The notes under the pieces are model-generated. The model saw only the letters and a list, made by a program, of their open reading frames with translations. It did no database searches and was not told the origin of the DNA. Shown here in pieces: positions 54,868 through 64,000 of a DNA stretch of 64,000 bases (positions are counted from its first letter, which is position 1; every line of letters starts with the position of its first letter). Source of the DNA: Apoda limacodes (Eukaryota; Arthropoda; Insecta; Lepidoptera; Limacodidae); assembly GCA_946406115.1 (NCBI GenBank), contig OX291551.1, forward strand, positions 5,890,001 to 5,954,000, given 5' to 3'. The translations under genes and the position numbers were made by a program.

Positions 54868-54991
54868 CATAACCAGCTATAGCACGAACGCTAAGCAGGA
54901 AGAATAATTATGCGCATGCAACTGAGACAAATAGTAACCGGTCATTGAACGAAATTCTTCCTGCTTATCATCCGTGCTATAGCCAGTTTTC
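54868..54991. mobile_element. 124-bp MITE with GCTATAGCACG inverted ends
   Basis: The left arm (ATAACCAGCTATAGCACGAA, CGCTAAGCAGGAAGAAT) and the complement of the right arm (AAACTGGCTATAGCACGGAT, GATAAGCAGGAAGAAT) agree over about 37 bases. Non-coding. Confidence 0.8.
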
Positions 54992-55050
54992 TACTCAATG
55001 GCCACTTCTACAGTTAGATTTTTACAGTTTTTCAATGGTCAAGAGTTGAT

Positions 55051-55235
55051 AGGTGTAGTGCGCGCCACGTAAGATGAGACTTGGCGAGCGGTAGAAGTGG
55101 GGTGTTTATTAAGGTGCGGCAACTACGGCGCATGCGCTGTCGCCGAACCTCGACCTACCCCTTCGCCCGTTTGCGTAAGGGATCTATAAACACGTGGTGT
55201 GTGAAGTCTCATCTTGCGTGGCACGGCTTATACCT
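55051..55235. mobile_element. 185-bp MITE with CACG(T/C)AAGATGAGACTT inverted ends
   Basis: Left AGGTGTAGTGCGCGCCACGT, AAGATGAGACTT and the complement of the right end, AGGTATAAGCCGTGCCACGC, AAGATGAGACTT, agree over about 32 bases with a few changes. The interior is GC-richer (GCGGCAACTACGGCGCATGC). A 63-codon frame inside is not supported. Confidence 0.8.
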
Positions 55236-55554
55236 ATGTCAAAAAAGTATCACAGATCATTACAATGTTTAATGTCATTGACTGCTTTCAAAGTCTAATG
55301 ATTAATGTTTCGAAAATTCATGCACTTCAACAATCAGTTGGACGGCTCCAAAATGTAATTATCCTAACTCTATATCTCATTAACAACCTAAATATAAATA
55401 ATAAATATTCTCGAATATTTAAGATATTGTCATGCAGTTTTTTTTTCAAAAAACGTGTAATTAAATTTGTAATCATAAGAATTATTCAAAAAAAACTCTA
55501 TTTCTTCATAAAAAACACCTTTATTTCTTCCACTTTTTATTTTATTGTTTTTTT

Positions 55555-55635
55555 TTTGTATAGCAGGGCAGCGGCGCTCGAAAGCCAGAGCAATGATCCC
55601 ACCACGGCCACGCGCGCAGATATTACCCTAAATAT
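55555..55635 (-). repeat. 75-bp repeat, inverted partner of 52960-53035
   Basis: AGCAGGGCAGCGGCGCTCGA, AAGCCAGAGCAATGATCCCA, CCACGGCC. Sits just right of the T-rich tract at 55530-55560. Confidence 0.65.
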
Positions 55636-55645
55636 TTTTGTAATC

Positions 55646-57058
55646 TAGTAATTTTTGGCAGAGAACTCTGCAGACTCTACTATTGCAATTAAACTCTATT
55701 GTCCATAATTTCAGTCTGTTTACACTTTTATAATAAAAAGTTTCACTCGCGAGTGCCACTGTCGAAGCGATTTCAAATCGGATACCTGATTGGCTGCCCG
55801 TAGTCATCTCGCCTATGGAGTATCGCATAGCTGCCTTTTTCACCTGTCGACGAACACGCCATGCTGCCTTGTAAATAGGTATCAACCTGGGACGTGTAAA
55901 GCATTTATGCTTTTTCCACTCTGCTGTCAAAATACTATCCTCAGCTGATTGTGATTTCACTATAAGTTTCGTCTTCCGTTGTACCACTGTTCCCGCTTCT
56001 TTGGAGTATCGCCATTCTGCCTTATTTACCTATCGACGAACACGCAGCGCTGCTTTGTTGATAGGTATCGACTTGGAACTTGTCAAACCTCTATCCACTT
56101 TCCGCTCTGCTGTCGAAATATTTCCATCAGCCGTTAGTGATTTTACAATCGCTTTCGCTTTCCGTTGCAATACTTTTCCCGCTTTAATCGTAGTGGGACT
56201 GTTGCTCAGAATACAGTTAAAAGTAAAATCACAGGCTTGAAGGTTCACTTTTATGTTTGTCACCTGGCTTGTTTTGTTATCACAGTAATGGACTCGCCGC
56301 TCCGATGATAAACGGACTCGTGTGAAAAGGTACGGGGTAACGGCACAGGCCTCTCGGTGCATTCTGTGCAAACATGTGGCTGCTGCGCGGCGGCTTGAGG
56401 AAGGCTGCAGCGTGCGGTTACTGGTACATAGTACTCTTTACCTGCTTTTGCCGTAACCTCACCAGGCGCACATATCTCGTCCTTTAATGATGACGCGGGA
56501 TTTTGAGGGGTGAGGGATGGCATGCGCCGCGGTCTCTGCATGACGTCTTATTTCTCTACCCGTTGTGTTTTTTTTTCTATTTTTTGCCTCAGCAGCCTCT
56601 TCGGGTCGAACTCGTGTTGGAAAACGGGCCGAAGTAGGCGATTGTACAACTTGTCTGGAATGTGCGCCTTCACCGATGGTCGTTGATATCAGTGTACTAT
56701 TTTGAACTCGCTTACCGCCATTTTCACTTACACTATTAGCACTGCTAACGCCGCTGTTTTTGTTATCTTTGAACATTTTCTTGATTGCTTTTTCTGCTTC
56801 AAGTGCCTTTTCTATTCATGTGCAACATTCCCCAGATACCACCCGCTCCATTTCCGCCAACGTAGAAAATCCGTCCTTCGACTGCTCATTCAAAGGGCGG
56901 TGGCGACTATACCAAGTGACAATCCAACGCGTGATTGAACGCGTTCACTCATGGTATGCGCATCCACACAGTTCAGCAAGCCTCCTCTTTGGCGTGTGCT
57001 GGCTACTCAGCTTACCATTTTCTTTCTCGAAGGACCATGTAAAATAGTAATTTTTGGC
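55646..57058 (-). pseudogene. Unrecognised minus-strand coding relic, possibly a retroelement gag-like frame
   Basis: Long stretches of the minus strand are open in one register (56776-56459, 56371-56032, 55987-55628), separated by single stops, with a second register open at 56541-56260. Sample words: LAEMERVVSGECC, IEKALEAEKAIKKMFKDNKN, VRPEEAAEAKNRKKNTTGRE and ERKVDRGLTSSKSIPINKAA. The Lys/Arg/Ser-rich composition would suit a nucleic-acid-binding or gag-like protein, but I recognise no domain. The word TAGTAATTTTTGGC occurs at both borders (55646-55659 and 57045-57058), possibly a target duplication. It contains an in-frame 186-bp duplication. Confidence 0.35.
55817..56188 (-). repeat. 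186-bp (62-codon) in-frame tandem duplication
   Basis: Copies 55817-56002 and 56003-56188 share GGAGTATCGC, TCGACGAACACGC, ATAGGTATC and CTCTGCTGTC at a constant 186-bp spacing. In the minus-strand register both copies stay open except for one stop at their junction (near 56030). Protein words recur: YKAAWRVRRQVKKA and NKAALRVRR, KSQSAEDSILTAE and KSLTADGNISTAE. Confidence 0.8.
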
Positions 57059-57689
57059 GCAGGGTTGATTGATCTAAAGACGAAGTTACAAAGGCGACAG
57101 CTGAATTCCTTATATCACATTTAATAAGTCGATACAATAGCACAACCAATACAGACGGTATGTGTTGCTCGCTTCTCGAATAATGTCGAACTGTCGAGTC
57201 GGTCAAGTCATGTAGCTATGCAAGCAACACAACCCCTCGCCTCATGTTTTCTCCGCTTGCACATTTCCAGCTATCGACATGCCTTGTGCGGGCAAAATAA
57301 ACGATGCCTTGTAACATGTGCGCTTACGCGCCAAGTCAGGGACAATTTATACAAAGAAAACATTAACTATACTACATACATAGACAATAAACAAACAAAT
57401 AAGAAACTTAGGTACCTAAACTTAGCTTACAAATATCAGTAATATAATAGGTAGGTCAGTCTCTATTTAAACTGTACCACCAAATAATACCTTACTTATA
57501 CATATTATTATACTTATAAAGTTACGCTAGCTTATACCTAAAGATCACGTCATCGTCAGCAAGTAGAGTCGTTAACAATTTTCGCCTCTATTTAAGATAT
57601 TGGCATGCAGTTTTTTTTATAAGGCGTGTTATTAAATTTTTATTCATACCAATTACCAAACATTTTCTACATACTTTTTATGTAATTAC

Positions 57690-57976
57690 ATCTATCATTT
57701 CTGTAAGGAAACTGCTAGTCTAATATAAATAGTTATGCAGATATAGCCCTTTCTAGTTTGACAGCTGTCATCCAAAATGAAGACCTTGATGAGATCTATC
57801 ACTTCTGTAAAGAAACTACTTCCTAGTCTATAATAAATAGTTACGGTGATACAGCCCTTTCTAGTTTGACAGTTGAAATGAAATTTCATTTAAAATGAAG
57901 ATCTTGATGAGATCTACTGGTTCTGGGTCAGTATAAAACCTTCATGAAAACTTCCTTTTTTAAAGCCGGTTAAAAA
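57690..57976 (-). repeat. About 104-118-bp tandem repeat ending in the family B right terminus
   Basis: The unit contains CTATCA.TTCTGTAA.GAAAC, TAAATAGTTA, TAGCCCTTTCTAGTTTGACA and AATGAAGA.CTTGATGAGA. Unit starts are near 57691, 57795 and 57913. The block closes with CTTTTTTAAAGCCGGTTAAA (about 57952-57973), the right end of family B. The same units run in the opposite orientation at 62260-62600. Confidence 0.75.
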
Positions 57977-58130
57977 GCTTTAATATTATCATTTCGGGGC
58001 AGTGGTCCAAATCGCCATGCAGTTGTATGAATGGCCTTGTAAATTTCGGTTTTCGAATGTTCAACTATTAAGTTGGTCCACGGGGAAGATAATCCTTTTC
58101 GTACACGTTGGACACGAAATTTAGTGTTAC

Positions 58131-58200
58131 TTTTTCCATATAAAACATCAATTTCATATGTAAGGACCTAAATATGAAATTGATGTTTTATATGGAAAAA
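58131..58200. repeat. Head-to-head mariner termini (29-bp perfect inverted repeat)
   Basis: TTTTTCCATATAAAACATCA plus ATTTCATAT (58131-58159) is exactly complementary to 58172-58200, with a 12-bp spacer. The right half is the left end of the mariner at 58171-59275. The left half is an extra terminus facing away from it. Confidence 0.85.
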
Positions 58201-59275
58201 GAAAAACTTTTTTTTTTTTAATTTTTTTATTTAATCAATCAAAGCTGGTAATGTTGTGATCTATGCACTTTTGGCATTTTATAGGGAGTTCATTGATTCC
58301 TTTTCTGAAAAAATTGAGGGAGCGAGAATCAACAAATCTTTGAAGGTGTTTTGGGCTGCCTCATCTGAATTGAATTTTTTTTCAATTAAGAAATTATCCA
58401 AATTCTGAAAAAAGTGGTAATTGGTTGGAGCAAGGTCCGGGGAGTATGGTGGGTGAGGGAGACCTTCCAATCCTAGCTCCCCTAGTTTCGCCACCGTCTA
58501 TTGTACAGTATGTAGTCTAGCATTGTCCCGAAGCAGCAGTAGGCTAGAGCGGATGACGAATCTCGGCTGTTTAACGGCTAGCTTTTCCATCATGGTTTTC
58601 AATTGTCGGCAATACGTCTGATCAGATCTTAGGAAGCTGCAGTGGATGACACCAACGCTGGTCCACCAAACACTAACCATTACCTTTTTTTGAGTCAACT
58701 TGCGCTTGGGGCAGGATTTAGCCGGTGATGAGCGTGTCCGATTATCGTATAGGATCCATTTTTCATCACAATTAATGATACGATTCAAAATCCCTCGTTA
58801 TTGTGACGGTCGAGTAACGTGACGCAGCAGTCGACGCGTGTTTGTTAGTCTGCTTCACTTAGTTCATGCGGTACCCATTTTTCAAGCTTTTTCACTTTTC
58901 CAATTTATTTCAAATTATTCAAAATGGCAGCTAACTCTGACGTGGTTTGAGATGGATCCGATTCCACGATCACTTTCAATTCCTCATTGACAAATAGGGT
59001 CTCCGGCTGTCCACGAGCTTTGTTCTGGAGGTCAAAATTTCCAGAACAAAGGCGTTGGAACCAAAAACTTAATGTGTTTTCTTTTACAGTGGCTGCTCCA
59101 TACACATCATTTATACTTCGAGCTGTTTCTGCAACGCTAGCGCTGACGATGAAATTTGTGAAATGAATTAATACATTCAAAACACAAATAGATAAATTGA
59201 ATTTTGAAATCTTAACCAATCGCTGGCTTTTTGAGATCAAAGTGGCCAGTACTATAAAACATCAATTTCATATTT
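58171..59275 (-). mobile_element. Mariner element, about 1.1 kb, defective
   Basis: The ends ATATGAAATTGATGTTTTAT (left) and ATAAAACATCAATTTCATAT (right, 59253-59273) are inverted copies. TA dinucleotides lie just outside both (58169-58170, 59276-59277), as expected for mariner insertion. The interior is one minus-strand transposase gene broken by frameshifts. Confidence 0.85.
58279..59240 (-). pseudogene. Mariner transposase, frameshifted, third catalytic residue changed
   Basis: N-terminal helix-turn-helix part (59240-58905): SVAETARSINDVYGAATVKE, SGNFDLQNKARGQPET and VESDPSQTTSELAAILN. Middle part (58788-58498): CDEKWILYDNRTRSSPAKSC with the first catalytic Asp, KKVMVSVWWTSVGVIHCSFL, and LLRDNARLHTVQ with the second. 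C-terminal part (58494-58279): GLPHPPYSPDLAPTNYHFFQ. Here the family motif PTDYHF reads PTNYHF, so the third Asp is Asn (codon at 58420-58422, GAT to AAT). Enzymes of this family need all three acidic residues to cut and join at TA sites, so this copy is dead twice over. Confidence 0.9.
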
Positions 59276-59279
59276 TAAG

Positions 59280-59927
59280 CCCTAATAGTTAGACGAAAGG
59301 GAAACGAACGATGCCGAACTGAGTTTTCTCGCTTCACTCGGGGTTCAATTTTCGAATCCTTAGCTTGGTCCGTATTAAATTTACATATAACAAATAACTA
59401 TTTTTTGTTTGTTTTAAATATTTATTTTTTTTGCATTTCCTCAATAAAGTAAATTAAAATATTGTTCAACAATATCCAATTTAATAGAATCTTGTTAGAC
59501 ATTTAAAATAATTTATAGAATTTGGGACAGTCAAATTATTAACTGGCAACCTTATTGTCTGCATTATAATATGCAAAGGATATAATCTTGACAAAAATGA
59601 ATTTTAAATTTAAATTTGAAGTGTAATTACGCGACTCATTAATATTCAATTTTCCAGCGAGTGCAGTACTTTCCATTTTCCACATAAACTGGTAAATTTT
59701 CCACATAAATTGGTAAATTTATTCGTTCAAATTTCTCGATACATGAAATTATACATTAAAATAATGTTGCGTGCATAAAAAAGTCAGTTTTTTACGGATA
59801 AAAAACGAACCGCTGGACCGATTTATTTCAGACTCCTTTCAGATCGAAGTCTACGTGGCGTATCGATTGATATGTCATCAGAGCGATTTGGTCCAGTAGT
59901 TATTGAGGAATCGAAAGCCAAAATATG

Positions 59928-59935
<8 letters not shown>
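59280..59935. other. AT-rich stretch leading into the microsatellite
   Basis: No gene seen. A TTTTCCACATAAA(C/T)TGGTAAATTT word is doubled at about 59676 and 59697. The last 120 bases (ACCGATTTATTTCAGACTCC, CCAGTAGTTATTGAGGAATC) look like the body of a lepidopteran repeat that commonly ends in a microsatellite. Confidence 0.4.
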
Positions 59936-60081
<146 letters not shown>

Positions 60082-60318
60082 TCACTCTAAAAATGATTGC
60101 AAATGATTCTCCAAGTCTTGAAACGTAAAGAAAACACATTTTCGATTTCGGACCTATTCCAATAACTTCTTAAGAGAAGTTAATAGACCAATATCTTAAA
60201 CAAATTAATGATAGGTAGTTGTATAAAATAAAAAAAAACTACAAAAACTAAGTAATAAAATGTTTTTTAAGCGACTGCTCGATATTTGAAATGTTCCTTA
60301 TTACAAACACCTGTATTA

Positions 60319-60445
60319 CAGTGCAACAAACTTTTCTGACCTTCTGGTGTTTGGTGGCTAGTTTCGTTGTAAGTTCACGCCATTTCAATATGGCGACTGT
60401 AGTTTTGATATTTGACCGCTGTGTCAAAAACGTTTGTTACACTAT
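60319..60445 (+). mobile_element. MITE family A, copy 3
   Basis: CAGTGCAACAAACTTTTCTG on the left faces AAAACGTTTGTTACACTAT on the right. The interior has TGGTGTTTGGTGGCTAGTTT and CAATATGGCGAC, shared with 6452-6577. The overlapping 70-codon frame is not considered real. Confidence 0.75.
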
Positions 60446-61044
60446 ACTTGTATGTAGACAATCTAGTGTTCTAAATTATTGGCCGAAAGTATTTTTGATA
60501 TAAGGCATAGATTGTTTTTTTAGGGTTGCAATATATAGCAAAAAACGGAACCCTTATAAATTCGTCATGTCCGTCCGTCATGTATGTCCCAGACTTATTT
60601 ATATTTTCTCCGTATTTGGGTAGTTCTAATGAAGTTTTATAGAGAGTGTCTTTTGTAAGCCGGGGCTAGAGATATGTTATTAAAATTAGAGAAAAATATA
60701 TTTAAGCAGTAAACTTTTTTTAACCATACTCCATTCATTAAACCGAGGGATAAAATTTATTTTTTCGTGCATCATATCATGTTGGATGTCATTGGATAGG
60801 GCAATGACCTTCCAGATCTTTAAAATGCATTTAAGGGTTTTAAAAAACATATTATCTAAAAAAAATCTTTTGCGAGTTTTTGGCTTCCAAAGTTAAAAAA
60901 TGTGTTACCCTCCCCTGTGACTCTTTAACCGCGTGATCTAAAAATCTGAAAAAAATTACAATATGGCTTAAAAATACTATACAATCAACAAAAAATATTT
61001 TTGAAAAAAACGATCAGTAAGTTTTTTAAATATCCGCAATAGTT

Positions 61045-61215
61045 ATACCCTCGCACCCGAGTTAGTAGTGTGGCCAGCTGCTGTGTAGAGTGTGGGTTCG
61101 ATCCCCGCACTAGACAAAATATTTCTGTGGTAAACATATTTTTATCTGTTGGCTGGTTTTCATAATACAAGCTGTGCTTTGTTTGGAACTAGATGGCACT
61201 GTGTGATATGTCCAA
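61045..61215 (+). mobile_element. tRNA-derived SINE
   Basis: CTCGCACCCGAGTTAGTAGT (box-A region), GTGTGGGTTCGATCCCCGCA (perfect box B GGTTCGATCCC), ACTAGACAAAATATTTCTG, then the conserved end ACAAGCTGTGCTTTGTTTGG, ACTAGATGGCACTGTGTGA. Same family as 35341-35590, with an internal deletion. Best-preserved SINE head in the window. Confidence 0.85.
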
Positions 61216-61360
61216 AATTATTATTATAAATTAATTTTTACAGAAATACAAAAACCGACTTAAAATCTTGTCTCTATATACAAACTTAAACTAAAAATAT
61301 CTCTATATACAAATTTCAGACCATTTTTTTATTATTATTATAAAATTTTGAAGAAAACTA

Positions 61361-61640
61361 GTGACGAAAGGATTTAATGTCAAATTAAAATTAAATAAAC
61401 GAGCGTTTATCAAACGAACTAGAAGAGCAACGTTCTCATCGACTCGCTTTGATACACGAGCGTTTATCAAACGAAATCAAAGAGCAATGTTCTCATCGGC
61501 TTTATTCGATACTCGACCGTTTACCAAACGAAACTGGAGAGCAACGTTCTCATCGACTTGCTTAACAAATCGTCTATCAACTCGAGCGTTTATCAAATGA
61601 ATCCGAAGTGCAACGTTCTCATCGACTAGTCTTGATACAC
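61361..61640 (+). repeat. 57-bp in-frame minisatellite (19-residue repeats)
   Basis: Four units begin GAGCG(GACCG)TTTA(T/C)C at 61401, 61458, 61515 and 61584, at spacings of 57, 57 and 69 bp, all multiples of three. One frame (61361-61600) reads RAFIKRTRRATFSSTRFDT, RAFIKRNQRAMFSSALFDT, RPFTKRNWRATFSSTCLTN, then RAFIK and a stop. After the stop the same frame continues IRSATFSSTSLDTR. The unit is basic and Ser/Thr-rich with no recognised domain. No other copy is in the window. Coding status unknown. Confidence 0.7.
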
Positions 61641-62074
61641 GAGTTACGTAGATACCTCTTAAAATCTTTAAACGGACAGTCAGATTAATATGACGAATGT
61701 ATAGACGAACTGTGTGTATATGATTATAATGTTTGGATTGATTAAGGAACTATAAAAATTAAAACCTCAAAATACGTTTTTTCTTTCCCTTCGTATTGTC
61801 AAAATTTCCAATGGTGTAATGCATAAAATGTCAGAATTGTCATCGCATTTGTTTTGGCGGCTTCTCACAGCCTGAGATCTCACAGACCAGGTTGCATCAG
61901 ATCACGGCAAGGCGCAATTGAAGTTGGGCCGGCACCTGTGCGAGCAAAGGCTACCCTGTAAAGGCTTGTCTAATTCTCAATATGACGGTAACCATAAAGG
62001 CACGGCGTGGGTGGGCTTATGGCTTTGGTAGCCAGTGAAATAACAGGCCTTAGAATGTTGGATTGTCCGTCTGC

Positions 62075-62215
62075 TGCCAGTGGTTCACCCGCGTAGTTCA
62101 CCTAAGTGTACCACGGGAAAAAAAATTACCCGTGAATCACCTGGTGAACCACGGGCAATGAACAAAAAGAATTTACCCGTGGTCCTCTCGTGTGGTTCAC
62201 CTGAACCTGTATGGC
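62075..62215. repeat. Interleaved hairpins built on GGTTCACC / CCACGGG / CCCGTG
   Basis: TACCACGGGAAAAAAAATTA is followed by CCCGTGAATCACC, and GGTGAACCACGGGCAATGAA by AATTTACCCGTGGTCC and GTGTGGTTCACC. Two nested inverted repeats result (about 62110-62135 and 62142-62200), with more GGTTCACC copies at the edges. Non-coding, class unknown. Confidence 0.65.
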
Positions 62216-62259
62216 AATTCCAGCAACGTGGCTCCCAATACATCTTATCCAGGAGCTCA

Positions 62260-62600
62260 TTCCAAAAAACAACTGTCAAACTAAAAAGAGCTACATCTCC
62301 GAAAGTACTGAACGTAGACTAGGTGTTTTTTTTTGGGGGAAATGATAGATCTCATCAACATCTTTTCGGATGATAGCTGTCAAACTAGCAACAGCGATAT
62401 TGCGAAACTACTAATAGTAGACTAGGTGTTTCTTCAGAGAAATGATAGATCTCAAGTACTTAATTTCGGACGACAGCTGTTAAACTTAAATGGGCTATAT
62501 CTCCGAAACTACTGATCGTAGACGAGGTATTTCTTTGTAGAAATGATAGATCTCATTAAGATCTTCATTCAGGGAGAAATAATATATGTAAAAATCATTA
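62260..62600 (+). repeat. About 102-bp tandem repeat, inverted relative of 57690-57960
   Basis: Three units marked by GTAGACTAGGTGTTT or GTAGACGAGGTATTT at about 62314, 62417 and 62518, each followed by AAATGATAGATCTCA. CTGTCAAACTA and CTCCGAAACTACTGATCGTA fill the unit. The complementary order is seen at 57690-57960. Confidence 0.75.
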
Positions 62601-62786
62601 CACTCTGTTGTTGTCCAACCCAAGGCCGTTTTCTATAAATCTACATAATTTTCGTGCAAGTAGAGTCACGAGCAACATCAAGGTAATGGAAAAGAGGGCA
62701 AAAATATAATATACTTTAACAAAAAGACAGTCAAATCGAAAAATCTAAAGTAAAATTATATTTTCAGAACATAAATTTTTCACAAA

Positions 62787-62905
62787 AGCCGCTGAAATCG
62801 AAGACTCCTACAATAAATTTTGATTAAGTGCGTGTCCGCGATCGTGATTCGATTTCATGATTCCCTAAAAGCCGTGACTAGATTGAAAATCATAAATGAA
62901 CTGCG
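62787..62905 (+). repeat. Conserved repeat R3, copy 3
   Basis: AGCCGCTGAAATCGAAGACT, TTTTGATTAAGTGCGTGTCC, GCGATCGTGATTCGATTTCA and AGCCGTGACTAGATTGAAAA. Practically identical to copy 1 over the core. Confidence 0.8.
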
Positions 62906-62909
62906 TATT

Positions 62910-63215
62910 TCTTATTGGTACTTGATTTTACATTAATTTAAAAAGGCGCGTAATGATAAAATCAAATCAATATAAAAAAAGTTCAACGTACCTGTACACA
63001 TCAATTACTCTTTAAATTCTTTTTATTTAAATAAATATTAAAATTATTATGATCAATATAAAAAAAAATATAATGTATTAAAAATTATTTTCTTATTTTG
63101 GGAAATGCTAAAGGCGCCATCGATTTCCTCGTGAAACCACGATACCCATTAATATTCAATTCTGTATCTCTTTTTGTAAACCGTGTCACTCTCGATGACA
63201 CCTTGGTATATACGC
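62910..63215. other. AT-rich stretch without recognisable features
   Basis: About 300 bases; nothing assignable. Confidence 0.4.
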
Positions 63216-63217
63216 AA

Positions 63218-63895
63218 ACTAGGTTTTCGCCCGCGGCTTAGCTCGCATATACTTTCTGAGGTGTTTCTGAACCGTGATAGACAGTTAAAATGTTCACAGT
63301 AGATGTATTCCTGTTGCCGCTATAACAACAAATACTAAAAAAATCGGCCAAGTGCGAGTCGGACTCGCGCAGGAAGGGTTCCGTACCATTATCTGTAAAA
63401 AAGGCCCCCTTAAATATTCGTTTACATTAATTAAATTATTTATTTTTAAAGTGACTATATAACTAAATATTCTGTGAATATTTTAAGCGTCTACCTATTG
63501 TCATAATCAATATCGAGCAAAAAATCACGTTTGTTGTATTAAATATTTATTTTATTAAATTTTTTAATATTAGTTGTTATAGCGGCAAAAGAAATACAAT
63601 TTTTGTGAAAATTTCAACTGTCTTACAATCACGGTTCGTAAGATACAGCCTAGTGACAGACGGACGAACGGACGGACGGACAGCGGAGTCTTAGTAATAG
63701 GGTTCCGCTAATTACCTTTTGGGTACGGAACCCTAAAAACAGGATCAAATAAATATTTAAGGGGGCTTCCATACAACAAACGTGATTTTTTTTGCTTGTT
63801 TTTGCAATTAAATTAAAATAAAACAAAAATTTAAGGGGGGCGCCCATGCAACAATCGCGAATTTTTTCCCTTTTCCCTTGCACTTGGCCAATTTT
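63218..63895. repeat. Inverted pair of GGTTCC-type repeats around a Helitron-like terminus
   Basis: Begins ACTAGGTTTTCGCCCGCGGC (degraded common start). Then GAACCGTGATAGACAGTTAA and TGTTGCCGCTATAACAACAA lead into the terminus CGGCCAAGTGCGAGTCGGAC, TCGCGCAGGAAGGGTTCCGT (63344-63388). At 63575-63740 the first part returns on the other strand (GTTGTTATAGCGGCAAAAGA, ATCACGGTTCGTAAGATACA), ending in a (GACG)n tract and TACGGAACCCTAAAAA. A further fragment with CCATGCAACAATCGCG and GCACTTGGCC lies at 63840-63893. Confidence 0.65.
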
Positions 63896-64000
63896 TTAAC
63901 GATGCTTACAAAACAAAATCAATTTTTTAATTTTCAAAAAATTACGCACACAGAATATTGTATATGTTTAGTTTTGTCACGAGAAAACATTATTATTGTG

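Noticed and set aside
55214..55648. 144-codon frame rich in Ile, Phe and Lys, possibly a membrane protein
   Set aside because: The composition follows the AT-rich sequence, the start lies inside a MITE end, and it runs into an unrelated repeat.

Overview
The window looks like nuclear DNA of a moth or butterfly (Lepidoptera): AT-rich, intergenic or heterochromatic, and packed with decayed transposable elements. Support comes from repeated 3' ends of CR1-type and RTE-type LINEs with the tails usual in lepidopteran genomes, tRNA-derived SINEs of lepidopteran type, a short run of the insect telomere motif CCTAA, mariner, piggyBac and Helitron relics, and the repeat starting TTGCCCGCGACTTCGTCCGC. 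The species cannot be named. No intact host gene, rRNA gene or functional tRNA gene is recognisable. Nearly all short open frames are chance or transposon debris.

Layout. 0-9 kb: a repeat with an inverted partner at 20.4 kb, a complete non-autonomous piggyBac element flanked by TTAA (918-1989), nested fold-back elements, a directly repeated 90-bp block, two MITEs of one family, LINE ends, and an 889-bp element with long inverted ends (7934-8822). 9.6-19.6 kb: a decayed large inverted repeat (arms about 11.0-13.96 kb and 15.4-19.6 kb) with later insertions, including an RTE::CR1 LINE fusion at 18.2-19.2 kb. 20.4-25.5 kb: AT-rich repeats, including a Helitron-like end preceded by a 5S-rRNA-like segment. 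26.4-33 kb: a mariner relic, the largest CR1 fragment (28.1-29.8 kb), a second, internally deleted mariner and further CR1 ends. 34.5-41.6 kb: a GC-rich patch, SINEs, a second RTE/CR1 junction, a tandem triplication of a Helitron-like end and a 1.9-kb RTE. 42.5-46.8 kb: a 747-bp terminal-inverted-repeat element with an almost perfect 54-bp hairpin, a second 5S-like segment and a tRNA-like fold. 48.2-49.9 kb: the C-terminal part of a Helitron helicase directly followed (on its strand) by the abundant repeat terminus and preceded by an alternating 68/71-bp tandem array. 51.7-57 kb: a tandem repeat element, an RTE relic, two small MITEs and an unrecognised minus-strand coding relic with an in-frame 186-bp duplication. 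57.7-64 kb: a mariner with a head-to-head terminus and an Asp-to-Asn change, an (AC)n tract, a SINE, an in-frame 57-bp minisatellite and inverted copies of the Helitron-like terminus.

How it fits together: autonomous or once-autonomous elements (RTE, CR1, mariner, Helitron) are 5'-truncated or frameshifted, and families of short non-autonomous derivatives surround them. I found no convincing new host system. The strongest leads are the physical link between the Helitron helicase and the abundant GAGTCCGACTC repeat terminus, the 5S-like segment carried next to that terminus, the piggyBac deletion derivative that keeps both protein ends but lost its catalytic core, and several frame-preserving tandem repeats. 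All similarity statements were made by eye; no alignment was computed.
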